Shown here one piece after another: positions 53,438-61,888 of a DNA stretch of 64,000 nt. The stretch covers positions 1-64,000 of the forward strand of contig NZ_JHXD01000003.1 of assembly GCF_000687715.1 (NCBI RefSeq), given 5' to 3'. The first letter of the stretch is position 1, and every line of letters begins with the position of its first letter. The notes below the pieces were generated by a model, which worked only from the letters and a program-made list of their open reading frames with translations, searched no databases and had not been told where the DNA came from. The stretch comes from Xylanibacter ruminicola Ga6B6 (GTDB lineage Bacteria > Bacteroidota > Bacteroidia > Bacteroidales > Bacteroidaceae). The position numbers and the translations under genes were made by a program.

Positions 53438-54544
53438 ATGAAAACTATGTGGATGATACTATTCCTGTTATTACCATTCTTGGCTATCGGCTATCTGGCA
53501 TGGCACATCTGGGTGATGATGCCCGTGCAGGCTTGGCTCAAAGGGCTTGTTATCGCTGTTGGCGTACTGAGTTTTGTAATGCTGTTCCTGAATTTCCGTC
53601 GCGCCTTTGATAGCATGCCTTTGTTTACGGCTCGCTGGGCTTACGAGATTGGTACATCCTCATTGTTTGTTTTGCTTTATCTGGTGATGATTTTCCTGGT
53701 ACTCGACTTGGGCCGGTTGGTTCGTCTGGTGCCCAAGTCAATTCTTTACCAAAACGGATATACTGCCCTTGGCATCTTGGTGCTGATGGTGGGCGTGTTT
53801 GTGTATGGTAATCTGCATTACCATCATAAGGAGCGTGTAGCGCTTGATTTAAAGTCGGCAAAGCCACTTGCGAAGGAATATAAGATAGTGATGGCGAGCG
53901 ATCTCCATATTGGCTATCACAATCCGCGAAAGGAGCTGGCGCGCTGGGTGGATATGATGAATGCTGAGAATCCCGACTTTATCCTGATAGCAGGTGATAT
54001 TATCGATGGTAGTATGCGCCCTGTGCAGGAGGAGCAGATGGCTCAGGAGTTTCGTCGCTTGAAAGCCCCCGTGTATGCCTGCTTAGGTAATCATGAGTTT
54101 TATTCGGGTGTGCCTGGTGCCAAACAGTTTTATAAGGATGCAGGTATCCACCTGTTGATTGACGAGGCTGCCGTTATTGATAGCAGCATTGTTATCATTG
54201 GTCGCGACGATCGTACCAACATGCGCCGCAAACCTATCAAAGAACTAATAACCAACACCCGTCACCTATCACCCAACACCCAACACTACACCATCGTGCT
54301 CGATCATCAGCCTTATAATTTGGATCGTGCTGAGGCGGCGGGTGTCGACTTTCAATTAAGTGGCCACACCCATCGTGGACAGGTATGGCCAATTTCTTGG
54401 ATTACAGATCGTATCTACGAATGCTCTTGGGGTAGCCACCAGCGTGGCAAAACCCAGTTCTATGTCTCGTCGGGCATAGGCATCTGGGGTGGAAAGTTCC
54501 GCATTGGAACCCAGAGTGAGTATGTAGTAGCTACGCTGAAGTAA
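53438..54544 (+). CDS. Membrane-anchored metallophosphoesterase
   Basis: This 368-residue protein has several N-terminal membrane helices (~5-25, 32-50, 70-92, 107-125) and a C-terminal calcineurin-like phosphoesterase domain. Metal ligands are visible in order: ASDLHIGYHN (Asp, His), ILIAGDIIDG (Asp), CLGNHEFYSG (Asn-His), VLDHQPYN (His) and LSGHTHRGQ (His-x-His). This fits the YkuE-like family; the substrate is unknown. It follows waaA by 14 bp, so an envelope role is plausible. Residues around 268-283 (ELITNTRHLSPNTQHY) are encoded by a 7-bp tandem repeat. Confidence 0.9.
   Translation: MKTMWMILFLLLPFLAIGYLAWHIWVMMPVQAWLKGLVIAVGVLSFVMLFLNFRRAFDSMPLFTARWAYEIGTSSLFVLLYLVMIFLVLDLGRLVRLVPKSILYQNGYTALGILVLMVGVFVYGNLHYHHKERVALDLKSAKPLAKEYKIVMASDLHIGYHNPRKELARWVDMMNAENPDFILIAGDIIDGSMRPVQEEQMAQEFRRLKAPVYACLGNHEFYSGVPGAKQFYKDAGIHLLIDEAAVIDSSIVIIGRDDRTNMRRKPIKELITNTRHLSPNTQHYTIVLDHQPYNLDRAEAAGVDFQLSGHTHRGQVWPISWITDRIYECSWGSHQRGKTQFYVSSGIGIWGGKFRIGTQSEYVVATLK
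54252..54286 (+). repeat. 7-bp tandem repeat inside the metallophosphoesterase gene
   Basis: Five units read CCAACAC, CCGTCAC, CTATCAC, CCAACAC, CCAACAC. The stretch is strongly C/A-biased compared with the flanking coding sequence. It lies in the segment before the VLDHQP motif. Confidence 0.75.
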
Positions 54545-54548
54545 ATAC

Positions 54549-55076
54549 TTAGAATTTTGTAGGTTCTGTTTCGCCCTCCTCCAGATAGAATTTGGAGTAG
54601 GCTACATAGTGCTTGGCATTATCCGTCTGTCCTGGACGTACGGGCTTGATGTATTTGGCAGGCACGCCGCCCCAGATCTCGCCAGCAGGAATCTTGGTGT
54701 TCTGCAGCACCAAGGCGCCAGCAGCTACGATCGAGCCTTCGCCTATCTCACAACCATCCAACAGGGTGCTGCCCATACCAATCAAGGCGTTATCATGAAT
54801 GGTGCAGGCATGAACGGTTACGTTATGCCCGATGGTGACGTAGTTGCCGATATGTGTAGGACCTGTCTCATGGGTTACATGCACACAACTGCCATCCTGA
54901 ATGTTCGTGCAGTTGCCAATAGTGATAGGTGCTACATCGCCGCGCACCACCGCATTAAACCACACCGAGCACTCATCGCCCATCGTTACATCGCCCACAA
55001 TCGTAGCGTTCTCACTAAAATAACAATCTCGCCCCCATTTGGGAGCGAGACCGCGATATGTTTTTATTAGAGCCAT
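54549..55076 (-). CDS. Gamma-carbonic-anhydrase-like hexapeptide-repeat protein
   Basis: This 175-residue left-handed beta-helix protein has hexapeptide repeats (ATIVGDVTMGDECSVWFNAV, TIGNCTNIQDGSCVHVTHET). The three histidines expected at the trimer interface for zinc are seen in VHVTHETGPTHIGNYVTIGH and HNVTVH. VRGDVAPI supplies the conserved Arg and Asp of the gamma class. Such proteins (YrdA/PaaY group) are often annotated as carbonic anhydrases but many are untested. It lies 48 bp after mdh on the same strand, separated only by a 7-bp repeat, so read-through is likely. Confidence 0.9.
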   Translation of the reverse strand: MALIKTYRGLAPKWGRDCYFSENATIVGDVTMGDECSVWFNAVVRGDVAPITIGNCTNIQDGSCVHVTHETGPTHIGNYVTIGHNVTVHACTIHDNALIGMGSTLLDGCEIGEGSIVAAGALVLQNTKIPAGEIWGGVPAKYIKPVRPGQTDNAKHYVAYSKFYLEEGETEPTKF

Positions 55077-55088
55077 ACCTGATAATTA

Positions 55089-55123
55089 TCAATTATCAAT
55101 TGTCAATTATCAATTGTCAACTG
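55089..55123. repeat. 7-bp tandem repeat between mdh and the gamma-CA-like gene
   Basis: Five 7-bp units, TCAATTA, TCAATTG, TCAATTA, TCAATTG, TCAACTG, fill nearly the whole 48-bp gap. The pair-unit TCAATTATCAATTG is repeated twice exactly. Confidence 0.85.
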
Positions 55124-55124
55124 A

Positions 55125-56111
55125 TTACAGGTTGGCATTGTCCTTAGCCCAATCCTCAACAGCGGGGATGATACCAAGGCTGATGATCTCGTCGCGCATC
55201 TTCTGCAGGTGCTCGTAAGAAGCCTGGAGTGAAGCCATCTCCTCAGCTGTGCCCTCGGGCTCAGTGAAGTGTACACCGTCCTTGTCGATAACAGTAGGCA
55301 TAGCCATCATAACGTTCTTGAAGCCGTAAGCGTTTACATAGCAACCAGCAGGCCACTTGAAAGGCTCACCGCCCATAGCACCCTCAATCATCTTAACAGC
55401 CTGATATGCAGGGCTCTGGAATGAAGAACGGCCACGGAGCTTGATGATGTTGCTACCACCCTGAGTAGTCATGTGCTTGATCTCAGCCCAACGCTCGTCA
55501 GAGAGAGAAAGCTCTGAGAGAGGCTTGCCGTCGATGAGAGCCTTGCTGGCAAATACTGCCATCTGCTCACCATGACCACCGTAGGTGTAAGCGTTAGTAA
55601 CCTTGTCCTGCTGTACGCCGAACTCCTGAGCCAGCTGCTGCTGCAGACGGGTAGAGTCGAGAGCTGCCAGAGAGGTCAGCTGGTTGGGCTTCAAACCTGA
55701 GTGAATCAGAGCTGTAAGAGCTGTTACGTCAGCGGGGTTGAAGATAACTACCACGTGCTTAACGTCTGGGCAGTACTTCTTGATGTTCTCACCGAAGTCG
55801 GCTGCAATCTGGCAGTTGCCCTTCAGCAGGTCCTCACGGGTCATACCCTCCTTACGTGGAGCACCACCTGAAGAGATGATGTACTTAGCACCAGTGAAAG
55901 CCTCCTTAGGATCTACAGTGTAAGAAATGTTTGCACCTGGGAAAGCGCAGTGGCACATCTCATCATATACACCATGAACACCTGGCTCATAGATATCATA
56001 CAAACAAATGTTGGGAGTCAAGCCCAGCATCAACACACTCTGTACCATGTTAGAGCCAATCATACCACCGGCACCAACAATCACCAATTTCTCGTTAGTT
56101 AAAAAAGCCAT
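55125..56111 (-). CDS. mdh: Malate dehydrogenase
   Basis: This 328-residue NAD-dependent enzyme interconverts malate and oxaloacetate. Start placed at the ATG giving MAFLTNEKLVIVGAGG; the upstream extension is Asn/Lys-rich, lies over the leader and is not conserved in type. The nucleotide-binding loop is VIVGAGGMIGSNMV (~9-22). The substrate arginine lies in ISSGGAPRKEGMTREDLLKG, the second in LAALDSTRLQQQLA, and the catalytic His in TYGGHGEQMAVF. Sequence and length match the lactate/malate dehydrogenase type common in Bacteroidetes. A promoter box lies at 56148-56155. Confidence 0.94.
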   Translation of the reverse strand: MAFLTNEKLVIVGAGGMIGSNMVQSVLMLGLTPNICLYDIYEPGVHGVYDEMCHCAFPGANISYTVDPKEAFTGAKYIISSGGAPRKEGMTREDLLKGNCQIAADFGENIKKYCPDVKHVVVIFNPADVTALTALIHSGLKPNQLTSLAALDSTRLQQQLAQEFGVQQDKVTNAYTYGGHGEQMAVFASKALIDGKPLSELSLSDERWAEIKHMTTQGGSNIIKLRGRSSFQSPAYQAVKMIEGAMGGEPFKWPAGCYVNAYGFKNVMMAMPTVIDKDGVHFTEPEGTAEEMASLQASYEHLQKMRDEIISLGIIPAVEDWAKDNANL

Positions 56112-56147
56112 AATTGTATTTTTATTATTGTTATTTTTAAAGTGCTG

Positions 56148-56155
56148 CAAAGTTA
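56148..56155 (-). promoter_or_regulatory. Promoter box TAACTTTG of mdh
   Basis: TAnnTTTG on the minus strand, 37 bases before the ATG at 56111. Confidence 0.65.
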
Positions 56156-56230
56156 CGAAAAAAGACTCATATATAGCGTTTTTTTATTATTAATCTGTGT
56201 TAATCATGTGATTTTCTGCTAGTTATTTTG

Positions 56231-56238
56231 TACCTTTG
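56231..56238 (+). promoter_or_regulatory. Promoter box TACCTTTG of the aminopeptidase P gene
   Basis: TAnnTTTG match, 24-30 bases before the ATG cluster at 56262-56270. Confidence 0.65.
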
Positions 56239-56261
56239 TAATCTCGAAATTACAAAACACG

Positions 56262-58040
56262 ATGATGATGACAGTAAATCAACGAATAGAAGCATTGCGC
56301 GAGGTGATGAAACGCGAACATCTCGCTGCGTTTATCTTTCCAAGTACCGACCCTCATCAGGGCGAATACGTGCCCGATCATTGGAAAGGGCGCGAGTTTA
56401 TCAGTGGCTTTAACGGCTCGGCTGGTACGGCTGTGGTTACGATGACTTCGGCTGCCTTGTGGACTGATTCACGCTACTTCATTGCGGCCGAGGAACAGTT
56501 GCGTGGCACCGAGTTCCAGTTGATGAAACTGAAGATGCCCGGTACGCCTACCATCCCAGAATGGATTGGTAAGGAGTGTGGCGCTGGTGCCGAAGTGGGC
56601 CTGGATGGTATGGTGAACTCTGCTAACGAGGTGAAGGAGTTGATTGCCGAACTTCGCCACCAGGGTGGCATCACGCTGCGTACTAATCTCGATCCGTTGG
56701 CACAGATCTGGACCGATCGCCCTGTTATCCCAGAGCATGTTGTCGAGATTTTTCCATTGCAGTATGCCGGTGAGAGCTGTCATGAAAAGATTGCCCGTAT
56801 CCGCAAGGCCCTGCGCGAAAAACATGCCGATGGTATGCTGATGTCGGCGCTCGACGATATTGCCTGGACGCTGAACCTGCGTGGCACCGATGTGCATTGC
56901 AATCCTGTGTTCGTGAGTTACCTGCTTATCTCGTCTACAAATGTTACCTTATATATTAATAAGGTGAAGCTAACGTCCGAGGTTGAAACTTATCTTAAAG
57001 CCGAGGGGGTAGAGGTGGCACCTTACGAGGATGTGGCTAAAGGCTTGAAGGCGTATTTCGAGTATAATATCCTGCTCGATCCCAATGAGGTAAACTATAC
57101 GCTTTACAAACAGGTTACTCGCGAGATTGTTGAGGTGGAATCACCTGTTAAGCGTATGAAGACTGTCAAGAATCCTACAGAGATTGCGGGTTTTAAATCA
57201 GCGATGCTGAAAGACGGTATCGCTATGGTGAAATTCTTGTACTGGTTGAAACCTGCCGTTGAAGCAGGTGGACAGACGGAGATATCTATTGACCAGAAGC
57301 TCACCTCGCTCCGTGCCGAACAACCGCTCTATCGTGATATCTCGTTCGATACCATCGCTGGTTATCAGGCTCATGGAGCCATTGTGCATTACGAGGCAAC
57401 CCCAGAGACCGATATCTCCTTGAAGCCCGAGGGCTTCCTGTTGTTGGATAGCGGTGCTCAGTATCTTGATGGTACTACCGATATCACCCGCACCATTGCC
57501 CTCGGCCCTTTGACTGAGGAGCAGAAGCGCGTTTATACCTTGGTGCTTAAAGGTCATATCCAGATCGAGCTGTGTAAGTTCCCTAGCGGTGCCAGCGGTA
57601 CCCAATTGGATGTGCTGGCTCGTGAGGCCATGTGGCGCGAGGGCTTTAACTATCTGCATGGTACAGGTCATGGTGTAGGCACCTATTTGAATGTTCACGA
57701 AGGTCCTCATCAGTTCCGTATGGAGTGGAAACCTGCTCCCCTTGTGGCTGGTATGACCATTACCGACGAGCCTGGTATCTATCTCGAGGGTAAGTTTGGT
57801 GTTCGCGTAGAGAATACCCTGCTTATTACTCCTTACAAGGAAACCCAGTTCGGTCAGTTCCTGCAGTTCGAGAGTCTCACCCTCTGTCCTATCGACACCA
57901 CGCCGATTGTGAAAGAGATGATGTTAGACGAAGAGATCGCTTGGCTCAACCAATATCACCAGCATGTTTTAGCCACCCTTTCACCCCATCTCGATGATGA
58001 AGAAAAAGAATGGCTAAAAGATGCTTGCAAGGAGATATAA
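56262..58040 (+). CDS. Xaa-Pro aminopeptidase (M24B, three-domain type)
   Basis: This 592-residue cytosolic metallopeptidase removes N-terminal residues before proline. Three consecutive ATG codons open the gene (56262, 56265, 56268), so the exact start is ambiguous by two residues. Two creatinase-N-like domains (~7-145 and ~150-310) precede the pita-bread catalytic domain. Its five metal ligands are all present: Asp396 and Asp407 in LLDSGAQYLDGTTDITRTIA, His470 in GTGHGVGTYL, Glu503 in TDEPGIYLEG and Glu517 in VRVENTLLI. The extra N-terminal domain and C-terminal extension make it the long eukaryote-like form usual in Bacteroidetes. Confidence 0.95.
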   Translation: MMMTVNQRIEALREVMKREHLAAFIFPSTDPHQGEYVPDHWKGREFISGFNGSAGTAVVTMTSAALWTDSRYFIAAEEQLRGTEFQLMKLKMPGTPTIPEWIGKECGAGAEVGLDGMVNSANEVKELIAELRHQGGITLRTNLDPLAQIWTDRPVIPEHVVEIFPLQYAGESCHEKIARIRKALREKHADGMLMSALDDIAWTLNLRGTDVHCNPVFVSYLLISSTNVTLYINKVKLTSEVETYLKAEGVEVAPYEDVAKGLKAYFEYNILLDPNEVNYTLYKQVTREIVEVESPVKRMKTVKNPTEIAGFKSAMLKDGIAMVKFLYWLKPAVEAGGQTEISIDQKLTSLRAEQPLYRDISFDTIAGYQAHGAIVHYEATPETDISLKPEGFLLLDSGAQYLDGTTDITRTIALGPLTEEQKRVYTLVLKGHIQIELCKFPSGASGTQLDVLAREAMWREGFNYLHGTGHGVGTYLNVHEGPHQFRMEWKPAPLVAGMTITDEPGIYLEGKFGVRVENTLLITPYKETQFGQFLQFESLTLCPIDTTPIVKEMMLDEEIAWLNQYHQHVLATLSPHLDDEEKEWLKDACKEI

Positions 58041-58043
58041 TAA

Positions 58044-60389
58044 TTACTTGCAGAACTTTTCCATAGTCTGTTTGAATGCCTCCATGTCGTCAGCGTGGAG
58101 CCAATCCAGGTCGTGGATGTTGCCTTGCTTGTCTATGATTTTATAGGTGGGAAAGCCTTGTACGTTCAGGTAACGCTCGATGGCACTCTGCTGCTCTTTG
58201 GGCAGATTGTAATGAACGCAGTTGGGACCTGCTAAGTTATACTCCTTGATGACATTCTTCCACGATTCGTCGCTGCTGCCGTTACAGAGATAGAGGTATA
58301 CAATATCTAAATCCTTGAGTGCCTCCTTCTCCTTCCACGAGTCTTTTAGCCGCTGCTTACATGGTCCGCACCATGTGCCCCACACATCGAGGTAGATAAC
58401 GCGCCCCTTGTATGGCTCGATAATCTTACGTAGCATCTTCTCGCCATCGGTCATATTCTCCACATCGGTAGATGGACGCAGGCTGGCTGCATTAGCCAAA
58501 TCTTGATGCTCAAGGGCTATGTACTTGTCGTTTGTTGTCTTCACAATATCGAGTGCAGCAGGCAACTTTATTTCTTGCAGCGCAAAGTTCAGCGCAGCGG
58601 TGGCTAATGACTTGCGGAAGCTGTTGAGCGTCCAATAGAATCTGTGAGCCAAGGCCAAGTCTATCAAAGCTGGGTCAGGATTCGTTGATTTTACAGCCTC
58701 TAGCTGGTAGTAGATATCAACCAACGTACTCTCTTCATCTATCACAGCCTTTACATCAGGGCGCTCCATAATGGCATGATATTGCTCAGAGTAGCTGTTG
58801 CTAATATTGATGTTAAGACTATCTATTTTCTGGTTTTGGGCTTGAGCAGCATACTCCTTACGATATGCTTCTGCATAACGCTCTACAAGGGCTATCTCAT
58901 CGTCGGTAATCGACACCCTGCCGTCAGCCTTAGCCCGGCGCAGAATGGTGGGATAGGCCCCTTCGGGCAAGGTAATGGTGTAACGATCAATTTTTACGCC
59001 ATGACGCTCTGTTACCACTTGGTCGAGATAGTCGCGCATAAAGGTTGAGAAGGGCATAAAGAGTGTATAGGGTTTAGGCATTTTCTGCCATAGTTGCGTG
59101 GTGACGTAATCCATATACTCCTTTGGCAATTCTTTGCCAGGCACTACGAAACGTGCCTGCATCATCGATTCTCCTTGACCAGCCAAACACAAGCCATTCA
59201 CGTAGTCGATATAGCGTTGCGAGAGATTGGGGCGCTTTGCAATGTTCTCCTGTATCTCAGCCTTCATCGCCTCACAGATGCCATCCATACGTGTCTTGAA
59301 CTGCATCGCATCCTCGCCTTGATTGATGCGTCGATAACCCCATGCTGCAGGACAGGCAGCAAGTTCGTTCTGCAAGCGGGCATCATCGCCCATAAACAAC
59401 TCTTGTCCAGTCTTAAAGTCCTTGAGGAAGAAATAGGTCTTGCCAGGCTCAAGTACTGGTGAAACAGAAGAACGGCGCAGATCAAGGAAGGCGTCTGACG
59501 AATTGACCAATGGGAAACGCAGGGTGAAACGCCCCAGCGAGTCGAGTTTTGTGGTATATCTTTCCTGATTGTCGATGATGAGGTGACTGATGATTGCTTC
59601 AAACTCTCCACTCTGTTTCCAAGCCTGTTCTGGCATATCTTTCAGCCAGCCAACGATGGTTACGCTGTCGCCTGTACGATAACCGTTGTCTACAAATCCC
59701 TTGCGCATATCCTTTGTAGGATAATCGGGCATAGTAGCTGTGGTGATGGGACTACATACGATGCCCTTTTGCTGGTCGATACCGATGGTGCGCTTACCCT
59801 TCTTTAACTTTCCTACCTTGATGATTGGCCCATCGGTAAGGGCAATGGTGTAAGCATCCTTATTGTTTGTCAGCGTGGCGATATCCCACACCTTATTATT
59901 ATATATCACGTGGTTGACAGCAAAACCTATCAGCCAATCGCCTGTAGCATTGTTGCGCCAATAGGTATCAATGATGCCATCAGGAATCTCGCCAGCTCCA
60001 TGAATGTTCGAGAACGTTAAACCTGCGGGTTCAATCAAATCCATCCGCGTGGTGCCGAGTGGTGCAGGATTAAATATCAGCGAGAAGTCTACCGTATCAG
60101 TAGGCATGGTGTAACCCTCGTTGAGTTTGATAACGGTTGCGTTCTTGACGGCGTACTGCTGAGTACCTACTTTCAGATGTGTGCCACTGGTGAATCCAAA
60201 CTGCTTGCCAGCTCGAAAACTAAGCCGCATGCACACTTCGGTACTATCTGGCGTAAACGTAACTTTGGTTATATCGATAACGGGAATGTTGCAATAACCA
60301 GTAATGACATCATCCCACACTTTGGATTTTTGCGCCAACGCAGCCACACAGGTTATAGCCAGCACGATAGTTGATAAAAGTTTCTTCAT
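58044..60389 (-). CDS. Thioredoxin-domain (TlpA-like) secreted protein
   Basis: This 781-residue protein has a signal peptide (~1-19) and a beta-rich N-terminal half of unknown function (~20-270, with WDDVITGYCNIPVIDITKVT). A DUF4369-like region around 275-320 (FEAIISHLIIDNQERYTTKL) and a helical middle follow. The C-terminal TlpA/ResA-type thioredoxin domain (~640-781) has the active site DVWGTWCGPCKQ and the cis-proline region VQGFPTYKIID. Such proteins act as periplasmic or surface thiol-disulfide reductases in Bacteroidetes. It stands alone, converging with the aminopeptidase gene (3 bp apart), with a promoter box upstream. The long N-terminal part is not recognised. Confidence 0.85.
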   Translation of the reverse strand: MKKLLSTIVLAITCVAALAQKSKVWDDVITGYCNIPVIDITKVTFTPDSTEVCMRLSFRAGKQFGFTSGTHLKVGTQQYAVKNATVIKLNEGYTMPTDTVDFSLIFNPAPLGTTRMDLIEPAGLTFSNIHGAGEIPDGIIDTYWRNNATGDWLIGFAVNHVIYNNKVWDIATLTNNKDAYTIALTDGPIIKVGKLKKGKRTIGIDQQKGIVCSPITTATMPDYPTKDMRKGFVDNGYRTGDSVTIVGWLKDMPEQAWKQSGEFEAIISHLIIDNQERYTTKLDSLGRFTLRFPLVNSSDAFLDLRRSSVSPVLEPGKTYFFLKDFKTGQELFMGDDARLQNELAACPAAWGYRRINQGEDAMQFKTRMDGICEAMKAEIQENIAKRPNLSQRYIDYVNGLCLAGQGESMMQARFVVPGKELPKEYMDYVTTQLWQKMPKPYTLFMPFSTFMRDYLDQVVTERHGVKIDRYTITLPEGAYPTILRRAKADGRVSITDDEIALVERYAEAYRKEYAAQAQNQKIDSLNINISNSYSEQYHAIMERPDVKAVIDEESTLVDIYYQLEAVKSTNPDPALIDLALAHRFYWTLNSFRKSLATAALNFALQEIKLPAALDIVKTTNDKYIALEHQDLANAASLRPSTDVENMTDGEKMLRKIIEPYKGRVIYLDVWGTWCGPCKQRLKDSWKEKEALKDLDIVYLYLCNGSSDESWKNVIKEYNLAGPNCVHYNLPKEQQSAIERYLNVQGFPTYKIIDKQGNIHDLDWLHADDMEAFKQTMEKFCK

Positions 60390-60416
60390 TTTTAATTATT
60401 TTTTCTTAAGTGGATG

Positions 60417-60424
60417 CAAAGGTA
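60417..60424 (-). promoter_or_regulatory. Promoter box TACCTTTG of the TlpA-like gene
   Basis: TAnnTTTG on the minus strand, 28 bases before the ATG at 60389. The rest of 60425-60600 is AT-rich with no other feature seen. Confidence 0.65.
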
Positions 60425-60614
60425 AACGTTTTTGTCCATTCCTCAAAAAATAAATAGAAGAATTATATGTATTTTAAGAACATCTCTGCTTTGGTGATTT
60501 TTTCTTGCCACAAAATTGCAAAATTCTCAAAAATTGCTGCTTTCGGATGGAAGAATACCTGCCGTTTTTTCGCATATTTTGTTGTGTTTGCTTGCTAATT
60601 TGGAAAAATCATTG

Positions 60615-60622
60615 TATGTTTG
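60615..60622 (+). promoter_or_regulatory. Promoter box TATGTTTG of the nucleotidyltransferase locus
   Basis: TAnnTTTG match, with TTG at 60592-60594 about 20 bp upstream. The ATG of the broken partner gene is at 60646. Confidence 0.55.
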
Positions 60623-60645
60623 CCCGCAAATAACGGAATTCAGAA

Positions 60646-60812
60646 ATGGATGAGCAGAAAGATAAAAGATGGATTCAGCGATATGCTAACTATCATAAGG
60701 CATGTGGCAGACTCGTTGAGGTGACTGAGGCCGACAGGTTCTTGGTCTGTTGAAAAAACTGGATGAAGATTTGAACGTGCTTTCACAAAACGAAGATTAT
60801 AAACAGACATGA
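60646..60812 (+). pseudogene. Remnant of a nucleotidyltransferase-partner (HI0074/HEPN-like) gene
   Basis: An ATG at 60646 opens 35 codons (MDEQKDKRWIQRYANYHKAC, then GRLVEVTEA) that resemble the start of HI0074-type nucleotidyltransferase substrate-binding proteins, then stops at 60751-60753. From about 60744 another frame reads GLLKKLDEDLNVLSQNEDYK and ends at 60812, overlapping the ATG of the nucleotidyltransferase by four bases (ATGA). This is the position where an intact partner would stop. Family members are about 130-145 residues, so most of the middle is missing and the frame is shifted. The family assignment of so short a piece is tentative. Confidence 0.6.
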
Positions 60813-61114
60813 AATTTGGACTAAGCGATACTGTTATTAAGGAACTGCAAGATGTGTTTCGTCGGCATGCGAACATCAAGAAAGTTCTGATTTTCGGCTC
60901 TCGGTCGAAAGGAACTTATCGTGAAGGTTCAGATATCGATCTGGCTGTGATTGGCGAAGGTGTTGATTATAATCAGATACTAACCATTCTGTGCGAGATT
61001 GATGATTTGGAACTCCTGTACTCCATCGATCTGCTTGATTACAATAAAAAGAAAGGTACACCAATAGGCGACCATATCGATAGAGTAGGGCAGATATTTT
61101 ACGAAGCAGCATAG
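60809..61114 (+). CDS. Minimal nucleotidyltransferase (MNT type)
   Basis: This 101-residue protein has the minimal polymerase-beta-like fold: GSRSKGTYREGSDIDLAV carries the GS motif (residues 30-35) and the acidic pair Asp42/Asp44, with a third acidic residue at Asp74 in YSIDLLDY. MNT proteins are encoded beside HEPN-fold or HI0074-type partners and act in toxin-antitoxin modules or as substrate-specific transferases. The active-site residues look intact, but the partner upstream is broken, so the gene appears orphaned. A strong terminator follows. Confidence 0.9.
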   Translation: MKFGLSDTVIKELQDVFRRHANIKKVLIFGSRSKGTYREGSDIDLAVIGEGVDYNQILTILCEIDDLELLYSIDLLDYNKKKGTPIGDHIDRVGQIFYEAA

Positions 61115-61119
61115 ATCAT

Positions 61120-61157
61120 AAGCGGCACCTCAATCACTGCGAGGTGCCGCTTTTTTA
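61120..61157 (+). terminator. Terminator after the nucleotidyltransferase gene
   Basis: A perfect 12-bp GC-rich stem, AAGCGGCACCTC (61120-61131) with 61141-61152, has a 9-base loop and T run. Confidence 0.92.
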
Positions 61158-61201
61158 TAAAAAAATAAGGTGGATTGTTGGTAAAATACAATAAAAAAGT
61201 G

Positions 61202-61209
61202 TACCTTTG
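61202..61209 (+). promoter_or_regulatory. Promoter box TACCTTTG of the HU-like gene
   Basis: TAnnTTTG match with TTG at 61180-61182, spacing 19, close to the ideal. The ATG is at 61236. Confidence 0.7.
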
Positions 61210-61235
61210 CAGCAGATACTAAAAAGCTAAAGTAT

Positions 61236-61856
61236 ATGCCTAGAAAAGAAAGTGGAATGTGGTATGAGGTTCATCGAACCCCAGTAAAGGGCGAAGATGG
61301 ACAAAACATAGTATATGTCCGTCCCAAAAGCGGAATGAAGCTGAACATGAAGCAGCTCGAGGACTACTGCGAGCGGATGAACTATCTGCGGTATGGCGAA
61401 CTAAGTAGGGTGATGGATGCCTTTGTGCGTGCAGCGGGTAGATTCCTGGCCGAGGGCTATCGCATTGATACACCTATAGGTTCGTTTGCGCCAAAGTTGT
61501 CGCTGGCTAAACAGTTGACTGATGCCGACCAGGTGAAAGATCGCGATGTAAGGCTTGAGGGCGTGGAGTATAACCCTGGCAAGTTTTGGGAAAGGGAGAT
61601 TATGAAGTGGCTCGACGGATTTCGTCGCTATCATAACCCTGACACCAAGGAGATACTGGCCGATAAGGATAAACTGGAACAGACGATGCGCGACTGTTTG
61701 CAGCGTAACGGCTATATTACTGCTGGCATGTTTGCCCACATTACAGGGCTTACTATCTATTCGGCTCGTAAACAACTGCAGGAGTGGTCCAAGGGCGACA
61801 ATCCTAAACTGCTGATGACACCACGTGGCAAGGAGCACATCTATACAGAGATATAA
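61236..61856 (+). CDS. HU-like DNA-binding protein with extra C-terminal domain
   Basis: This 206-residue protein has an N-terminal HU/IHF-like domain (~20-120) of the Bacteroidetes type: MKLNMKQLEDYCERMNYLRY, VMDAFVRAAGRFLAEGYRID and TPIGSFAPKLSLAKQLTD resemble the HU helices and beta arm. The C-terminal part (~145-206: LEQTMRDCLQRNGYITAGMF, AHITGLTIYSARKQLQEWSK) looks like a helix-turn-helix or winged-helix domain. Such HU proteins occur beside VirE_N/DUF3987 genes in Bacteroidetes, and a VirE_N-like gene starts 1.9 kb downstream. It may bind the repeats in the following intergenic region (inference). I see no methylase, integrase or phage gene nearby. Confidence 0.8.
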   Translation: MPRKESGMWYEVHRTPVKGEDGQNIVYVRPKSGMKLNMKQLEDYCERMNYLRYGELSRVMDAFVRAAGRFLAEGYRIDTPIGSFAPKLSLAKQLTDADQVKDRDVRLEGVEYNPGKFWEREIMKWLDGFRRYHNPDTKEILADKDKLEQTMRDCLQRNGYITAGMFAHITGLTIYSARKQLQEWSKGDNPKLLMTPRGKEHIYTEI

Positions 61857-61888
61857 ATAGATGACGATGGTGCTGGAGTGCGATTGAA

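Noticed and set aside
60425-60600. Possible small gene or RNA in the AT-rich gap before the nucleotidyltransferase locus
   Set aside because: No open frame with a start, no promoter box other than those listed and no stable hairpin was seen.
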